Of a DNA stretch of 54,110 nucleotides, positions 34,353-43,905 are shown piece after piece. The stretch lies in contig JAEUQO010000304.1 of assembly GCA_016789605.1 (NCBI GenBank), positions 1 through 54,110 on the forward strand, written 5' to 3'. Position numbers and translations under genes: made by a program. How positions within the stretch are numbered: position 1 is the first letter of the stretch; each line of letters starts with the position of its first letter. Under the pieces are notes generated by a model that was not told the origin of the DNA, did no database searches, and saw only the letters and a list, made by a program, of their open reading frames with translations. This DNA is from Acidobacteriota bacterium (GTDB lineage Bacteria; Acidobacteriota; Blastocatellia; RBC074).

Positions 34353-35540
34353 GCTTTGGGTTGGTTTGGGGGTAATGAGTAGAGAGTCAACAAAAAAATT
34401 TTCTGCACCGATAGTGCGAAAACCAATGCTGCCTTTGGCGAAATGGTGGTGAGGGTCTTCGAAACTATCCAAGGGGACTTCTTCGCCAATGCCTGGAATC
34501 GTAGGGGACTGCCCATCAACCAATCCAAGGATGATTGAATTTTTTATTGTTCGCCCGCTTGCTTCAATCACTATCTCGAATTGCATTCCCTGGCCAAGTT
34601 TTGACGCAAGTGCCGAGCGCACAAAATCTTGGTGATCATGGGCATCGAAAATATTGTCCCGGACGGTATATGAGTAAAAACCTGGATCAAGAAGTTTGTT
34701 ATCAGGTCCTGCAAGGTAAAACAGATAATAGTCGTCTTTTCCCTGAATACGCACTGCCCAGGCTGCCCCACCACTATTGCCCAAGGTCGCGTGAAACCGT
34801 AAGACAAAATCACGGTAGTAGCAGTCTTGTGACAAAAAGATAGGAACTGAGTTTTGACTTAGGCTAAGCCCATAGCTGGGGTCAATCACGAGGGGCGCAG
34901 AAGGCGGAATTGCCCATTGATTCTTGTTAAAGGCTTTCAGGTCCGCGCTGAACTCCGGGCATCCTGGTTGTTTGAAGGCAATGAGAAGCCAAAGAAGGAT
35001 CGGTAGCAGAACGCTACCCAAGTACAGCCGATATTGCCAAATCTGCGCCAGGACACGTTCTGTAAAGGTAACCGGCCCTATATTGACATAGCCTAGGGGA
35101 CGTCCTCGAATGCCGGCTACTAACTGTTTGAAGGCGTTCTGATCGTTCAAACCCGCGCGAAAATCTACCCAAGTGAGTCGGCGTAAAAAGCGTGGTAGGA
35201 GCTCAGTGTTTTGCGGTTTGGCACCGGGCAACAAAACCGGAATAACGCGAAAGCTACGCTTGCGTACGCGTTCTTCCAGGGCCGCGCGCATTTCTTCGTT
35301 TTCCCAAGTACCGAGTCCATGCGAACCAAGAAAAACCGCACACGTAGCGCTTTGATCCAAGGCGTTTTCCAATCCTTCTTGCCACGGTTCTCCAGGCACG
35401 AGATGCCACTTATCGAGAAAAGGGGTTAAGCCTTCTTCTTTTGTTAGTCGCGTTGCCAGGACTTCAATTTGCGATTTATCTTTGCCGTGATGGCTTAGGA
35501 AAACGTCATAGCGTGCCTTGGTTTTGTTTGTCTTTCCCAT
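34314..35540 (-). CDS. TIR-domain membrane protein with a C-terminal jelly-roll sensor domain
   Basis: 408 residues from ATG 35540; a TTG six codons upstream is the alternative and no strong ribosome binding site is seen. The TIR domain spans about 10-160: YDVFLSHHGKDKSQIEVLA (box 1), FLDKWHLVPGEPWQEGLENA, CAVFLGSHGLGTWENEEMRA with the candidate catalytic glutamate after W-x-x-x-E, and FRVIPVLLPG. One transmembrane helix (about 178-198, LGSVLLPILLWLLIAF) separates it from a C-terminal beta-sandwich (about 215-395) resembling DUF1080/LamG-like domains (GSIGFRTIGAENFFVDSLLI). The topology suggests a cytoplasmic TIR NADase or scaffold with an extracytoplasmic sensor. It belongs to the A+T-rich segment. 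Confidence 0.82.
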   Translation of the reverse strand: MGKTNKTKARYDVFLSHHGKDKSQIEVLATRLTKEEGLTPFLDKWHLVPGEPWQEGLENALDQSATCAVFLGSHGLGTWENEEMRAALEERVRKRSFRVIPVLLPGAKPQNTELLPRFLRRLTWVDFRAGLNDQNAFKQLVAGIRGRPLGYVNIGPVTFTERVLAQIWQYRLYLGSVLLPILLWLLIAFKQPGCPEFSADLKAFNKNQWAIPPSAPLVIDPSYGLSLSQNSVPIFLSQDCYYRDFVLRFHATLGNSGGAAWAVRIQGKDDYYLFYLAGPDNKLLDPGFYSYTVRDNIFDAHDHQDFVRSALASKLGQGMQFEIVIEASGRTIKNSIILGLVDGQSPTIPGIGEEVPLDSFEDPHHHFAKGSIGFRTIGAENFFVDSLLITPKPTQSLLDILGIPIFMQ

Positions 35541-35572
35541 TTTTGATGACAGTGACAATTAGGGCGCAGTTA

Positions 35573-38500
35573 TTACGGTTGTGGTCGCTTGCCAAAGCTG
35601 TATTTCAGCGCGAACTGAATCAGCCGCGCCGGGTTTACAGTTTCAACTGCTCGGCCAAAGCCTGGATTACCGATCGTGCGAATGGGCAAGCCGAAATTGG
35701 CACGATTGGCTACGTTGAAGAATTCGGCGCGAAAGGTGAGTTCTTGCCCCTCGCTGACCTGAAATTTTCTGTTGAGTGCAACATCCCAAGAGATAAAACT
35801 GTCGCCTCGTAGCGTATTTCGGCCCACCACTCCATTTTTCCCCTGCACAAAGAAGTCGGCGACTGTTTTGCCATTAACGAGCGCGATGCGTTGCACTCGT
35901 TGCCCAAAACAAGAAGGCGCGCTCGGCGAGTTGGCGCAGAAGAGCAATCCGTCAGTCGTTGCAGGGCGATCGGTCAGATTGCCATCCTGATTGGCATCAA
36001 AAGGAACGTGTAAAGTAAACGGTTGGCTGCTATGGGCCTGAAAGATGGAAGATAGTTGCCACGCGCTAAATATCCTCGCGCGCCAATGGGGGCGATTGTG
36101 ATAAAGCGGCACATCCCATATCAGAGAAATTGCCAGGCGGTGGCGAATGTCGAAATTGGCGCTAGCGCGTTCCTCACGCAGGTGAAAAGAATCCTGAGCC
36201 AGGTTGGATGCTCCTGCGACAGGAAAGATATCTGAAACATCATCAATCGCGTGCGACCAGGTATAGGCCGCAGTAAAGTTGTAATTGCGCGCCAATTGTT
36301 TGCGCGCTTCGATTTGTAACGCCTGATAATTGGATGCTGCCGAGTTCTCAAAAATTTGGTATGGACCTAAATCCTGAATAAATCGGCTGGGTTGAAGAGC
36401 TAAGCTGGTTTTCTCGTGTGGATTGTTGGGGACGCTTGTGAACAGGCTCACCGTTGGAAATTGATATGGACTGTCTCCTGCTAATGCGCGCGCAATAGGA
36501 AGATATGCCGTGACTAATGGCCCTCCGTTGGGGGTAGTCAGTCGTGTGAGTTTGGTTCCCTTGGTGCCGACATATGCGACAGAGAGTAGGGTCTCGCGCC
36601 AGAAGAGGCGCTCAAGCGTTACGTGCCATTGTTGCGTATAAGGCGTCGGTAAATTCTTATTGGGCAGGGTAAAAGCCAGACCACCCCCAGCGCCATTACG
36701 TTGAAATAGCTCTCCTACCAGTGTGGCAAAGTTATCTCGCCCTCCAGCAAGTTGATTTAGCGATTGGCGCGCAATCAACGGCAGCAATGGCGGATTAGGC
36801 AGGCCGAAAGGAAGTTGTCGCGGGTCAAGATTCCCCAACAGCGACGGATTGTTCAGATTGAAGACGTTAAACCCGATAAAGAGAGGGTCCACATTGAGCG
36901 AGACTTCGCGGGGGAAAATGTTGCGTGATTGGCTGACCACGGCTCCCAGTATCACGCCGTAATAAAGACCATACCCGGCGCGGATGACCATTCGCTCATT
37001 GGCTTTGGGGGCCCAGGCAAATCCGAAATGAGGGCCGAAATTATTGTGATCCGGATCATACATCCTGCGGCGGCCAGCCAGTATCTCGCAGTATTTTCTG
37101 ACGGCAGAGTTGAATTTTTCCGTGCGTGAATCATTACTCGGCGACGTGGCACAGGGGGTTGCCAGGCCTTCCAGCCGCAGCGCGCTCTCGATTAGACCAT
37201 CTGCTTCGTGAGGAACAGTGTTGTAGCTATAGCGCAAACCATAATCCAGCGTGAGATTGGAACGTAACTTCCAATTATCCGTTGCGAAAAAGCCAAATTG
37301 CGAAAAGCGAAGCTTCAGATTTGAATCAGATGGGTCGGTGGTCAATGTTTGTAAAATCGAAGAGGCCACTCCCAGCGCCGCCAATTGCGCGCCGGGGATG
37401 ATTTGCCTCCGTTGTTCTGTGAACGACAGGCTGGGATCGCCGCTGTTACGCGTATTGGCGGGGACGTCCCGGATGATCCCCTCGGCCTGAATTGCATAGC
37501 CGTAAATTGCTTGTGGACGATAGTTACGGTTTTGCAGGCTATTGAATTGGAAGTGCAACCACTCACCGCCAAATCTGAAAGCATGTGCTCCGATGGAGTG
37601 GGCGACTGACTCTGCAAGTTGGAAAGTGTTGTTGACACGGCTTTGTGGAATCGTGAAAACATCTACCCCGACCGGACTAAAAGGTTCAATGATAACTTGG
37701 CCAAGTCTGCCTGTCGTGGCGGGAAACGGTTCGCCATTGTTGAGCCCCAATGTACGAAACATTTCTGTGCCAGAAAACTCCCATTCGTTACCTTTACGTT
37801 GCGTAAATCCAAGTCTTGTCCGGCCGTAGGAAAAGCGCGTTTGGCTTACGTACTGATGGCCTAATAATCCATCAAATAAGGCAGACACGTCTTGAGTACG
37901 GGAATTCGCTTCAGTCGTTGAACGAATCGCACGATTGATGCTGGGCAGGATGCGCCGGTCATCGGTGTAATTGTAACGAACGTTCAGCAAATAGTTCGGC
38001 GCGAATTGATGTGTTGGTTTAAGGGAAAAGATTGTTCCTTTGCTATCTGCTGGCAAGCTTTGCGTGTAGGTGTTGGCTCCGAATGGGCCTGATGACGTTG
38101 CTGACGGAAGCGGGTAAAAATGCAAAATTAGCTGGCCCAAAGGGGTACGATCATCAGCCGTTACAAACAATTGATTCGCATCTGCAGAAAACGGATCAAC
38201 GCCAAATTGGCCTCCCCGAGCGCGACTCGGCAAAAAGCGACGCTCGTTGGTTCCCGGAGTTGAAAAATGTTGTTCTGACAACGCGGATGTTTTGACATAT
38301 TCGAGGCTACCGAATAGATACGTACTGCCTTGGATCAATGGGCCGCCCAGTGTGAACCCTTGCTGTGCGCGTGTGAACGGCTCTTTCTTGCTCGTTTCTG
38401 GAGTACGATAATCGAAGAAGTTCCGTGCATTGAGCCGAGAACTGGTCAGAAACGCGTAGGCCTGACCGTGATACCTGTCCTCGCCATATTTTGAGACGGC

Positions 38501-39853
38501 ATTGACTTGTGAGCCGAGATTACGACCCAGCTCCCCATTCCATAACAAGGTAGAGAGTGAGAAGGCTTTGATTGATTCTAGGGATTGCGGAACCAGCGCG
38601 ACAAAACCTTGTCGCCGCCCGCCCACATCGGGGTCATTATTATCCGAACCATCAACCGTAAAGTTGTTGCTTCGTGCGCGTGCGCCATTCGCCGAGAAAT
38701 CACCGGCTGTGTTTGCCCCAAAACCAATCCCAGGGCCGCGCGCACTATAGGTATAAGGGGGCGGCACAACTCCGGGGACTAAAAATACCAGTTCATCGTA
38801 CGTACGCATCTCAGTCCCGCCGCCCAGCGGCAGCGACTGAATCTGTTTTTCTGGAAAGTTACTGCTGCGGGCAACATTATTTCCATTGACGACGGACACA
38901 CCGGCTGGCCCTGTTACTGTGGTAGATGAAGAGGTCGCTTGCGGTAAATGCGGGTGAATGGTTGGCGATGTTGCCCCTTTGGGAGAAAAGAGTTTCACTA
39001 CTCCGTAGGTCAAGGGAGTCCCGTCACCGGTTTGGCTGATTTCGGTTGGCAAGATGAGCGTTTTAGCTGCCGTGTCTGCGGCATCCTGTGTCAACGACGC
39101 GCCATCTGTACTGTCGCTTGGAGAGACTACATTGGATATGGTGTCGGTAACGGCACTTTCTTGCCCGCTATTAGCAAGCGCTTTTTCAAATGCGGTTACA
39201 ACTGGGCCGTTCAATTCGAAAATTTGCCCAATAAATCTTCCGGTTGTTGAATCAAACTGTCGTTTGTCCTCGAATTTATCCTCAAACTGAATAGTGAGAG
39301 AGTGTGTGCCTACCTTACGCCCACCAATATAAATGTCAATTCTCCATTTTCCGTCGCGCAAGTAGAGGAAACGGCACTCGCCATCTTGAGTATATGTTTC
39401 AAATATTTCGCTTCCGTTAGTTACTGTTACAGCAGCTGTTCTATCCCTGTTTGCGATTTGAATGATAAGTGATACACGTCCCAGTGTGATATCTGGCGCG
39501 CGAAGCTCCTTCGTCTTTGGGTGCGCAATCGCAATACTGGTGATCGTGACATCGGGGTATTTATTTAAGCCTGAAGCCTTAACTTTATAATCGCCAGGCG
39601 GCAGATATTCAAAACGATAATGCCCTCTGCTGTCTGTAGTGCGAGTCCAATACAACCGATTTTCTTTGTTCGTGGCAGTGACCGGGATGCCAGCTTTGGT
39701 GCTTCCATCTGGCGCGAACACTTGGCCCACAAGCGCGCCAGAAGCATTGTTTTGCGCGGCGGTAGAATAGGCGCTGCCGATGAAGAGCAGCCAGAGACTT
39801 GTTCCTATCAGAAAAACTAAGCGCTGAGTGGTGAATGGCTGAGAAGTGCGCAT
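35573..39853 (-). CDS. Oar-like TonB-dependent outer-membrane receptor
   Basis: 1426 residues. A signal peptide (1-33) is followed by a carboxypeptidase-regulatory-like Ig fold (SGALVGQVFAPDGSTKAGIP, then SRGHYRFEYLPPGDYKVKAS). A second beta-rich region and a Ser/Thr-rich linker follow. The plug domain is near 320-440 (IQSLPLGGGTEMRTYDELVF and NNFTVDGSDNNDPDVGG), and a long beta barrel (LNARNFFDYRTPETSKKEPF and many aromatic strands) ends with RLIQFALKYSFGKRPQP. This layout is the acidobacterial Oar/SusC-like type, which probably imports large molecules such as oligosaccharides or peptides across the outer membrane; the ligand is unknown. Two downstream neighbours are the β-helix lipoprotein (upstream on this strand) and the TIR gene. 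Confidence 0.9.
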   Translation of the reverse strand: MRTSQPFTTQRLVFLIGTSLWLLFIGSAYSTAAQNNASGALVGQVFAPDGSTKAGIPVTATNKENRLYWTRTTDSRGHYRFEYLPPGDYKVKASGLNKYPDVTITSIAIAHPKTKELRAPDITLGRVSLIIQIANRDRTAAVTVTNGSEIFETYTQDGECRFLYLRDGKWRIDIYIGGRKVGTHSLTIQFEDKFEDKRQFDSTTGRFIGQIFELNGPVVTAFEKALANSGQESAVTDTISNVVSPSDSTDGASLTQDAADTAAKTLILPTEISQTGDGTPLTYGVVKLFSPKGATSPTIHPHLPQATSSSTTVTGPAGVSVVNGNNVARSSNFPEKQIQSLPLGGGTEMRTYDELVFLVPGVVPPPYTYSARGPGIGFGANTAGDFSANGARARSNNFTVDGSDNNDPDVGGRRQGFVALVPQSLESIKAFSLSTLLWNGELGRNLGSQVNAVSKYGEDRYHGQAYAFLTSSRLNARNFFDYRTPETSKKEPFTRAQQGFTLGGPLIQGSTYLFGSLEYVKTSALSEQHFSTPGTNERRFLPSRARGGQFGVDPFSADANQLFVTADDRTPLGQLILHFYPLPSATSSGPFGANTYTQSLPADSKGTIFSLKPTHQFAPNYLLNVRYNYTDDRRILPSINRAIRSTTEANSRTQDVSALFDGLLGHQYVSQTRFSYGRTRLGFTQRKGNEWEFSGTEMFRTLGLNNGEPFPATTGRLGQVIIEPFSPVGVDVFTIPQSRVNNTFQLAESVAHSIGAHAFRFGGEWLHFQFNSLQNRNYRPQAIYGYAIQAEGIIRDVPANTRNSGDPSLSFTEQRRQIIPGAQLAALGVASSILQTLTTDPSDSNLKLRFSQFGFFATDNWKLRSNLTLDYGLRYSYNTVPHEADGLIESALRLEGLATPCATSPSNDSRTEKFNSAVRKYCEILAGRRRMYDPDHNNFGPHFGFAWAPKANERMVIRAGYGLYYGVILGAVVSQSRNIFPREVSLNVDPLFIGFNVFNLNNPSLLGNLDPRQLPFGLPNPPLLPLIARQSLNQLAGGRDNFATLVGELFQRNGAGGGLAFTLPNKNLPTPYTQQWHVTLERLFWRETLLSVAYVGTKGTKLTRLTTPNGGPLVTAYLPIARALAGDSPYQFPTVSLFTSVPNNPHEKTSLALQPSRFIQDLGPYQIFENSAASNYQALQIEARKQLARNYNFTAAYTWSHAIDDVSDIFPVAGASNLAQDSFHLREERASANFDIRHRLAISLIWDVPLYHNRPHWRARIFSAWQLSSIFQAHSSQPFTLHVPFDANQDGNLTDRPATTDGLLFCANSPSAPSCFGQRVQRIALVNGKTVADFFVQGKNGVVGRNTLRGDSFISWDVALNRKFQVSEGQELTFRAEFFNVANRANFGLPIRTIGNPGFGRAVETVNPARLIQFALKYSFGKRPQP

Positions 39854-39936
39854 AATCTCTTTTCTTGGAGTTGAGTGGGGAAGGGAAACGCTGATGACGC
39901 TGCTATGTTACGCTAGGCGCAGGCGTTTGCACCTAC

Positions 39937-41256
39937 TCAAGGTATGACCACACAATCAGATAATTCTGCCGTGTCAAAATTATCACACGACGCTTTAGCA
40001 TAGATGACTCCGCTAAACCCTGGCGGCAGAGGTACCACTTGCATAAAAGATAGTCCGCCTTGCTGACCCTGGTGAATGACGGGGGGCATGTCAACTTTTA
40101 CAGGCCGACAAGTAATTGTTGGTAGTGGCGATTGACTGTGAGCCTGACAAATATTTGCACCATTGGGACAAAGCGCCATGCACCCGGGACAGGCTGTGGT
40201 GCAATCAGGGCAACTAAGCGGGCACGAACAACTATAAAAGACAATCGTGTATTCACTATGTGGATCGGTGCGAGGGAGGTTTATTTGAAGTGTAACAAGT
40301 GTTGTTGCGGGGGAGGGGGCAGCGAATAATTGATTTCTTTTTTGCCGGGTATTCCCTCGGACTGTTTTGATAAGTCGCAGCTCAGGGAATGGTTGCCAGT
40401 GGTTGGGGCCGCTTGGGTCCCCCACGTGCGCGTCATTCGGCGTACGCCCATCATTACCCAGATCGATAGCCAGGCCGCTATTGCGATAAATCAGATTGTC
40501 GTGAATGAAAATTCCAATTGGCGGATTGGGGCCATCCGGCAGACTCACGCCATTTCCCTTATTGAACGCTATACAGTTATCTTTGATCAGCACGTTGGTG
40601 GCATTTTGATCCACGAAAATGCCGCCTTTTTGATTGTGCAAGTTCTTAGTCCCAGAAACATCGGTTCCGATAAAATTCCCCACTAACTGATTTTCCCAAG
40701 GAAATCGCTGTAACCCTTCGGCCGATTTCATCGTGCGTCGCGTGACAGGAACAAGACCATTATTTCCTGAAGACGCCGACTCTTTGGCAAGCAAAATGCC
40801 GTAGCCGCTAAAGCTATGAATCACTACATTTTTGATGACGTTACGCGTGCCAATGATCTTCAGACCAGCGGCGCCGTCACCGGCTTTCGTGCCATCAAGT
40901 TCTATTCGACCTCCTGCTTTGTTCAGGCCATTGATTGTTATCCCGCTACGGATCGGCGGCAGTGGCGCGGTTAAGGAGATACGAGTGGCCTCTGGTGGAA
41001 GATCGAAATTGATGACGTCATCACCGGCGCTTTGGTTGGCTTGGTTGATTACACCGCGTAACGAATCTAGTCTGTTGTCGTCATTGCTGCTTACAACGGT
41101 ATGAACTTTTATTGGAGGTTGCGGGTATGTCGATCTGCAGCCAGTGTTGCTAATCAAGAGCGAGACTAGCAGGGCAAAAAGAAGTAGGCTCGCATGATTG
41201 AATAGGAAAGAAGGTGGAAGCGCTGGTTGGCTGAATTGTGTAATTTGTGATTGCAT
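39937..41256 (-). CDS. right-handed parallel beta-helix lipoprotein with a Cys-rich insert
   Basis: 439 residues with GAGGTG four bases before the ATG. A hydrophobic stretch and lipobox (LISNTGC, cysteine near 39) mark it as a lipoprotein with a rather long N-region. The beta-helix covers about 55-290, opening with VVSSNDDNRLDSLRGVINQA, a pattern seen at the start of polymorphic-membrane-protein-like helices. It continues through coils such as ENQLVGNFIGTDVSG, VLIKDNCIAFNKGNGVSL and IFIHDNLIYRNSGLAIDLGN. A segment at about 345-372 holds nine cysteines (CSCPLSCPDC, CPGC, then two more CxxxxxxC). It is surface-attached, probably carbohydrate-related; no catalytic residues can be named. Confidence 0.75.
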   Translation of the reverse strand: MQSQITQFSQPALPPSFLFNHASLLLFALLVSLLISNTGCRSTYPQPPIKVHTVVSSNDDNRLDSLRGVINQANQSAGDDVINFDLPPEATRISLTAPLPPIRSGITINGLNKAGGRIELDGTKAGDGAAGLKIIGTRNVIKNVVIHSFSGYGILLAKESASSGNNGLVPVTRRTMKSAEGLQRFPWENQLVGNFIGTDVSGTKNLHNQKGGIFVDQNATNVLIKDNCIAFNKGNGVSLPDGPNPPIGIFIHDNLIYRNSGLAIDLGNDGRTPNDAHVGDPSGPNHWQPFPELRLIKTVRGNTRQKRNQLFAAPSPATTLVTLQINLPRTDPHSEYTIVFYSCSCPLSCPDCTTACPGCMALCPNGANICQAHSQSPLPTITCRPVKVDMPPVIHQGQQGGLSFMQVVPLPPGFSGVIYAKASCDNFDTAELSDCVVIP

Positions 41257-41796
41257 CGGTCACCTCTTTGTCGGTTACGGAATCCTTGATGCGCTAAGCG
41301 AGAAGCGTTGGCTTATGCCTAGGGTAAACGATTGCTGATCGCATGGCTGTGTTGGTTTCTAGGCTGTCTCAAAGGCCGAGCTGTACCGTTAGCCGCCGCA
41401 GCTCATAGCTTAGTTGGTAGATAAGGCAAAGGACTGCAGAGCAATGTTTTCGTTAATCAAAATAAGGCCCGACTGAGCGGCAAAAATCACTTCAGATTTA
41501 GCGAAAAGCTGATGGTTATCGCTAGAAAGATAGCTGATTATTAGTGCTGAATGACAGATGCAGGCTACTCTTCCCTACTAGGGTTGTCAATATTAACAAA
41601 GAGAAATTGGCAGAGTCTTGATTGAATGCGTGTGATTGCAGTTACAGCAGGGGAGTAGGATGAAGAAGGCTTGGATCGTATTGGGGGTTGGTGATAACAA
41701 AAGGGGCGATTCCACGTGAGACGCGAAAAAGCCCCTTCAGATTGAGTGAGAACTGCTTTAGCGAAGCCTGTATGGTGTTTAGCCTCTTATCAGAAG
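41257..41796. other. 540-base non-coding stretch with a tRNA-like fragment
   Basis: No convincing gene is present; the base composition is A+T-rich. Between about 41391 and 41482 the text resembles the 5' two-thirds of a tRNA. A D-arm-like TAGCTTAGTTGGTAGAT is followed by AAAGGACTGCAGAGC, where a GCA anticodon would sit as in tRNA-Cys. The ends GCCGC and GCGGC could pair, but the 3' half of the anticodon stem and the T-arm are lost. It may be a decayed tRNA-Cys copy or chance. A terminator for the ThuA gene closes the stretch. Confidence 0.35.
41695..41737 (-). terminator. intrinsic terminator of the ThuA gene
   Basis: AAGGGGC (41701-41707) pairs with GCCCCTT (41731-41737). Read on the minus strand the stem is followed by TTTTGTTATC. 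It begins 60 bases after the stop codon of the ThuA gene. Confidence 0.65.
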
Positions 41797-42582
41797 TTAT
41801 TTCATTTGTCCGGTGCCCCATTTGAGGGCGTTGGCTGTCATCGTCTGATACCACTCCGTCGCCCACACATCGGGGCGGTGGCCCATCGCGTTGTACATCA
41901 CCTTGCCTTTGCCGTAATCGTGCCACCACACCAACGGAAAGTCTTTGGCTTCGACGCCCGGCTTGGTCATGTCCGTTTTGGTTTGATCCAGGCTGACCAG
42001 CACGTGTGTTTTGTCGCGTCCGATGAAGTCTTTGATCTGGTAAATCTCTTCTTTCATGGACCAGCCGTCGGGCAGGTGACGCGAAACAGGGTGCGATTTG
42101 TCTTCGGTTTTGATCGTGACTTGCGTTTCTTGCGTCCAGGGATGTTTGTTGAAATAGCCGCCGATCATCTGGCCATATTCAGGCCATTTGTAATAGGTGT
42201 CAGTCGCGCTGTGGATGCCATAAAAGAACTTGCCGGATTTGATCCAATCGAGCAGCGCTTTTTTCTGCACGTCAGACAGTGGCAATTCGCCCGTCGTGTA
42301 AAACACAATCACGTCATATGACTTCAAGGTCGCAGGCGTGATGTATTTTTCCGCCATTTGCGTGATCGTTACGTCAAAGCCGTTTTTCGCGCCGATCTGT
42401 TCCATGATCTCTTCGGCCTGGTGCAAGACGGCGTGGCGAAAGCCTTTGCATTGTGTGACAAACAGCAACTTGGATTTGCGCTGTGCCTGAACCTGTTGGG
42501 CGGGCAATTGTGCCGTGGCGCTAAACAGAAACGCCGTGACGAGCAACGAGAGAACGAGGATTCTTGGGTAGTGGGTGCGCAT
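41797..42582 (-). CDS. exported ThuA-domain (trehalose-utilisation-like) protein
   Basis: 261 residues from ATG 42582, which has GGAG six bases upstream and opens a signal peptide (about 1-28, MRTHYPRILVLSLLVTAFLF). The ThuA fold, a class I glutamine-amidotransferase-like alpha/beta domain, follows: KLLFVTQCKGFRHAVLHQAE, YDVIVFYTTGELPLSDVQKK, FYGIHSATDTYYKWPEYGQM (with the GIHSATD motif), FPLVWWHDYGKGKVMYNAMG. ThuA proteins are often found with sugar isomerases and oxidoreductases of planctomycetes and acidobacteria, and a TIM-barrel isomerase-like gene precedes it here. The reaction is not established. Confidence 0.88.
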   Translation of the reverse strand: MRTHYPRILVLSLLVTAFLFSATAQLPAQQVQAQRKSKLLFVTQCKGFRHAVLHQAEEIMEQIGAKNGFDVTITQMAEKYITPATLKSYDVIVFYTTGELPLSDVQKKALLDWIKSGKFFYGIHSATDTYYKWPEYGQMIGGYFNKHPWTQETQVTIKTEDKSHPVSRHLPDGWSMKEEIYQIKDFIGRDKTHVLVSLDQTKTDMTKPGVEAKDFPLVWWHDYGKGKVMYNAMGHRPDVWATEWYQTMTANALKWGTGQMK

Positions 42583-42607
42583 GAGTGTCTCCGGGGAATT
42601 TGTTCGT

Positions 42608-42652
42608 TGTTCCGTCTTCAGGCCACAATTGAGACAGCCCGAAGACGGAACA
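42608..42652. repeat. 12-bp perfect inverted repeat between isomerase and ThuA genes
   Basis: TGTTCCGTCTTC (42608-42619) and GAAGACGGAACA (42641-42652) pair perfectly around a 21-base loop that itself can form GGC/GCC pairs. No T-tract follows, so it may lower read-through into ThuA or protect an mRNA end. Confidence 0.5.
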
Positions 42653-42663
42653 GAAAACGCCAT

Positions 42664-43905
42664 TTATGACCGATAGGCTTGTCGCCCGATGCCTTGCACC
42701 GGGATGCCTTGTGCGGCCAGCACTTCGTTTTGCAGCGCGAACATGCAAGCCGCCGCTTCGTCAATCTTGCGGGCGAACGCGATGGAGCCTTGCAGAATCG
42801 GTTTGAGCAATTCCTTGTCCTGAATGCGCGCTTTCGGATATTCGTGTTCGACGATCAGGTAGGTGTTTTCCACGTCGAGTTGCAACAGCTCGCGCGCGGC
42901 CAGTTGATGATCCAGCCAATCAACCGTGCGGTTTTGCAGATACGCCAGCGGATCGTGTTTGGCCGTGCCGGGCAATTCGTGTTCGCACAGGACGACCTGT
43001 TTGGCCCAGGCGTTCAAATGATCCACCACGTTCGGCGAAGGCTGTCCGTTAATCATGTCACCGCGTTCGACGGTCTGGCCGCCGTATCCCCAGGCTGAAA
43101 CGCCCTTGGCATCAATCACCTGACCTTTGACGTGGAAACCGCCGATCAGGAAGTTGTAGCCGGTGTCTTTCAGGTATTGGAACAGCGAGCGCGTGTCCTG
43201 TCCCATCAGAATTGCGTGCGACGGATCGTAGTGAATGCGGAACTGGTCGCCGACGCCGTGTTTTTCGCAAATGCGATGCAGCGCGATCCAGGTGCCCGGC
43301 GTGTAGGCAATGTTGTTGTGCCAGTTGTCGCCCGGAACCCAACCTGGCATGGGACATTGTTCAATGCGATAGACCAAACCGCGTTCTTTGGCGGCTTTGA
43401 GCAACGGAATGAACCATTCTTCAAAATCCAAAAGGTTCTGATCCATGTTCGTCGCCTGATTACGACCAACGAAACCGCAAACGGCAGAAACATCCAATGC
43501 CACTGCTGAATCCATGATGCGCAGCATGAAATCGTGTTTCTTTTTCCGCAGCGCCGGATCGTGATGGAGCATATTGTCGAAATAGCCGACTTCCGAAATG
43601 CCGACCTTGTTGGCTTCCAAACAGGCGCGCACGCGTTTGGCGCGGTCTTTGGAAAACGGCTGGCGCAAATCCAGATGGTTGGCCGTTGGATCGAGCATGG
43701 CTTCGGCAGGAATGTCTGCTTCCGACGGATGCAGCGCCGACCCAAGCTGGATGTAATTCACGCCGAGTTCCGCCGCAAACTGTACCCACTCTTCGATGGC
43801 CAGATCGGGATCAGGATCGCGTTTTTCGCGCGGCGTCAGTTCTTGCAACGCGGCAGTCAGCACGCCGACTTTCATAAATTTCGGCTCGAATGCTTTGACG
43901 GACAT
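42664..43905 (-). CDS. xylose-isomerase-like TIM-barrel protein
   Basis: 413 residues from ATG 43905, with AGGAG eight bases upstream; the longer frame lacks such support. The AP endonuclease 2 / xylose isomerase-like TIM barrel is visible: [20 protein letters not shown] near the start, [60 protein letters not shown] (metal Glu), [20 protein letters not shown] (metal His and Asp), [20 protein letters not shown] and [20 protein letters not shown]. It should isomerise or epimerise a sugar or sugar acid with a divalent metal, in the cytoplasm. The ThuA gene lies 81 bases downstream. The substrate is unknown. Confidence 0.88.
   Translation of the reverse strand: MSVKAFEPKFMKVGVLTAALQELTPREKRDPDPDLAIEEWVQFAAELGVNYIQLGSALHPSEADIPAEAMLDPTANHLDLRQPFSKDRAKRVRACLEANKVGISEVGYFDNMLHHDPALRKKKHDFMLRIMDSAVALDVSAVCGFVGRNQATNMDQNLLDFEEWFIPLLKAAKERGLVYRIEQCPMPGWVPGDNWHNNIAYTPGTWIALHRICEKHGVGDQFRIHYDPSHAILMGQDTRSLFQYLKDTGYNFLIGGFHVKGQVIDAKGVSAWGYGGQTVERGDMINGQPSPNVVDHLNAWAKQVVLCEHELPGTAKHDPLAYLQNRTVDWLDHQLAARELLQLDVENTYLIVEHEYPKARIQDKELLKPILQGSIAFARKIDEAAACMFALQNEVLAAQGIPVQGIGRQAYRS

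Noticed and set aside
34045..34452. 135-codon plus-strand frame overlapping the zinc-ribbon gene
   Set aside because: It is a different frame from the Cys-rich protein, with no family pattern and a start in the terminator T-run.
41642..41929. 95-codon minus-strand frame at the ThuA 3' end
   Set aside because: It spans the terminator and part of the ThuA gene in another frame; composition is not protein-like.
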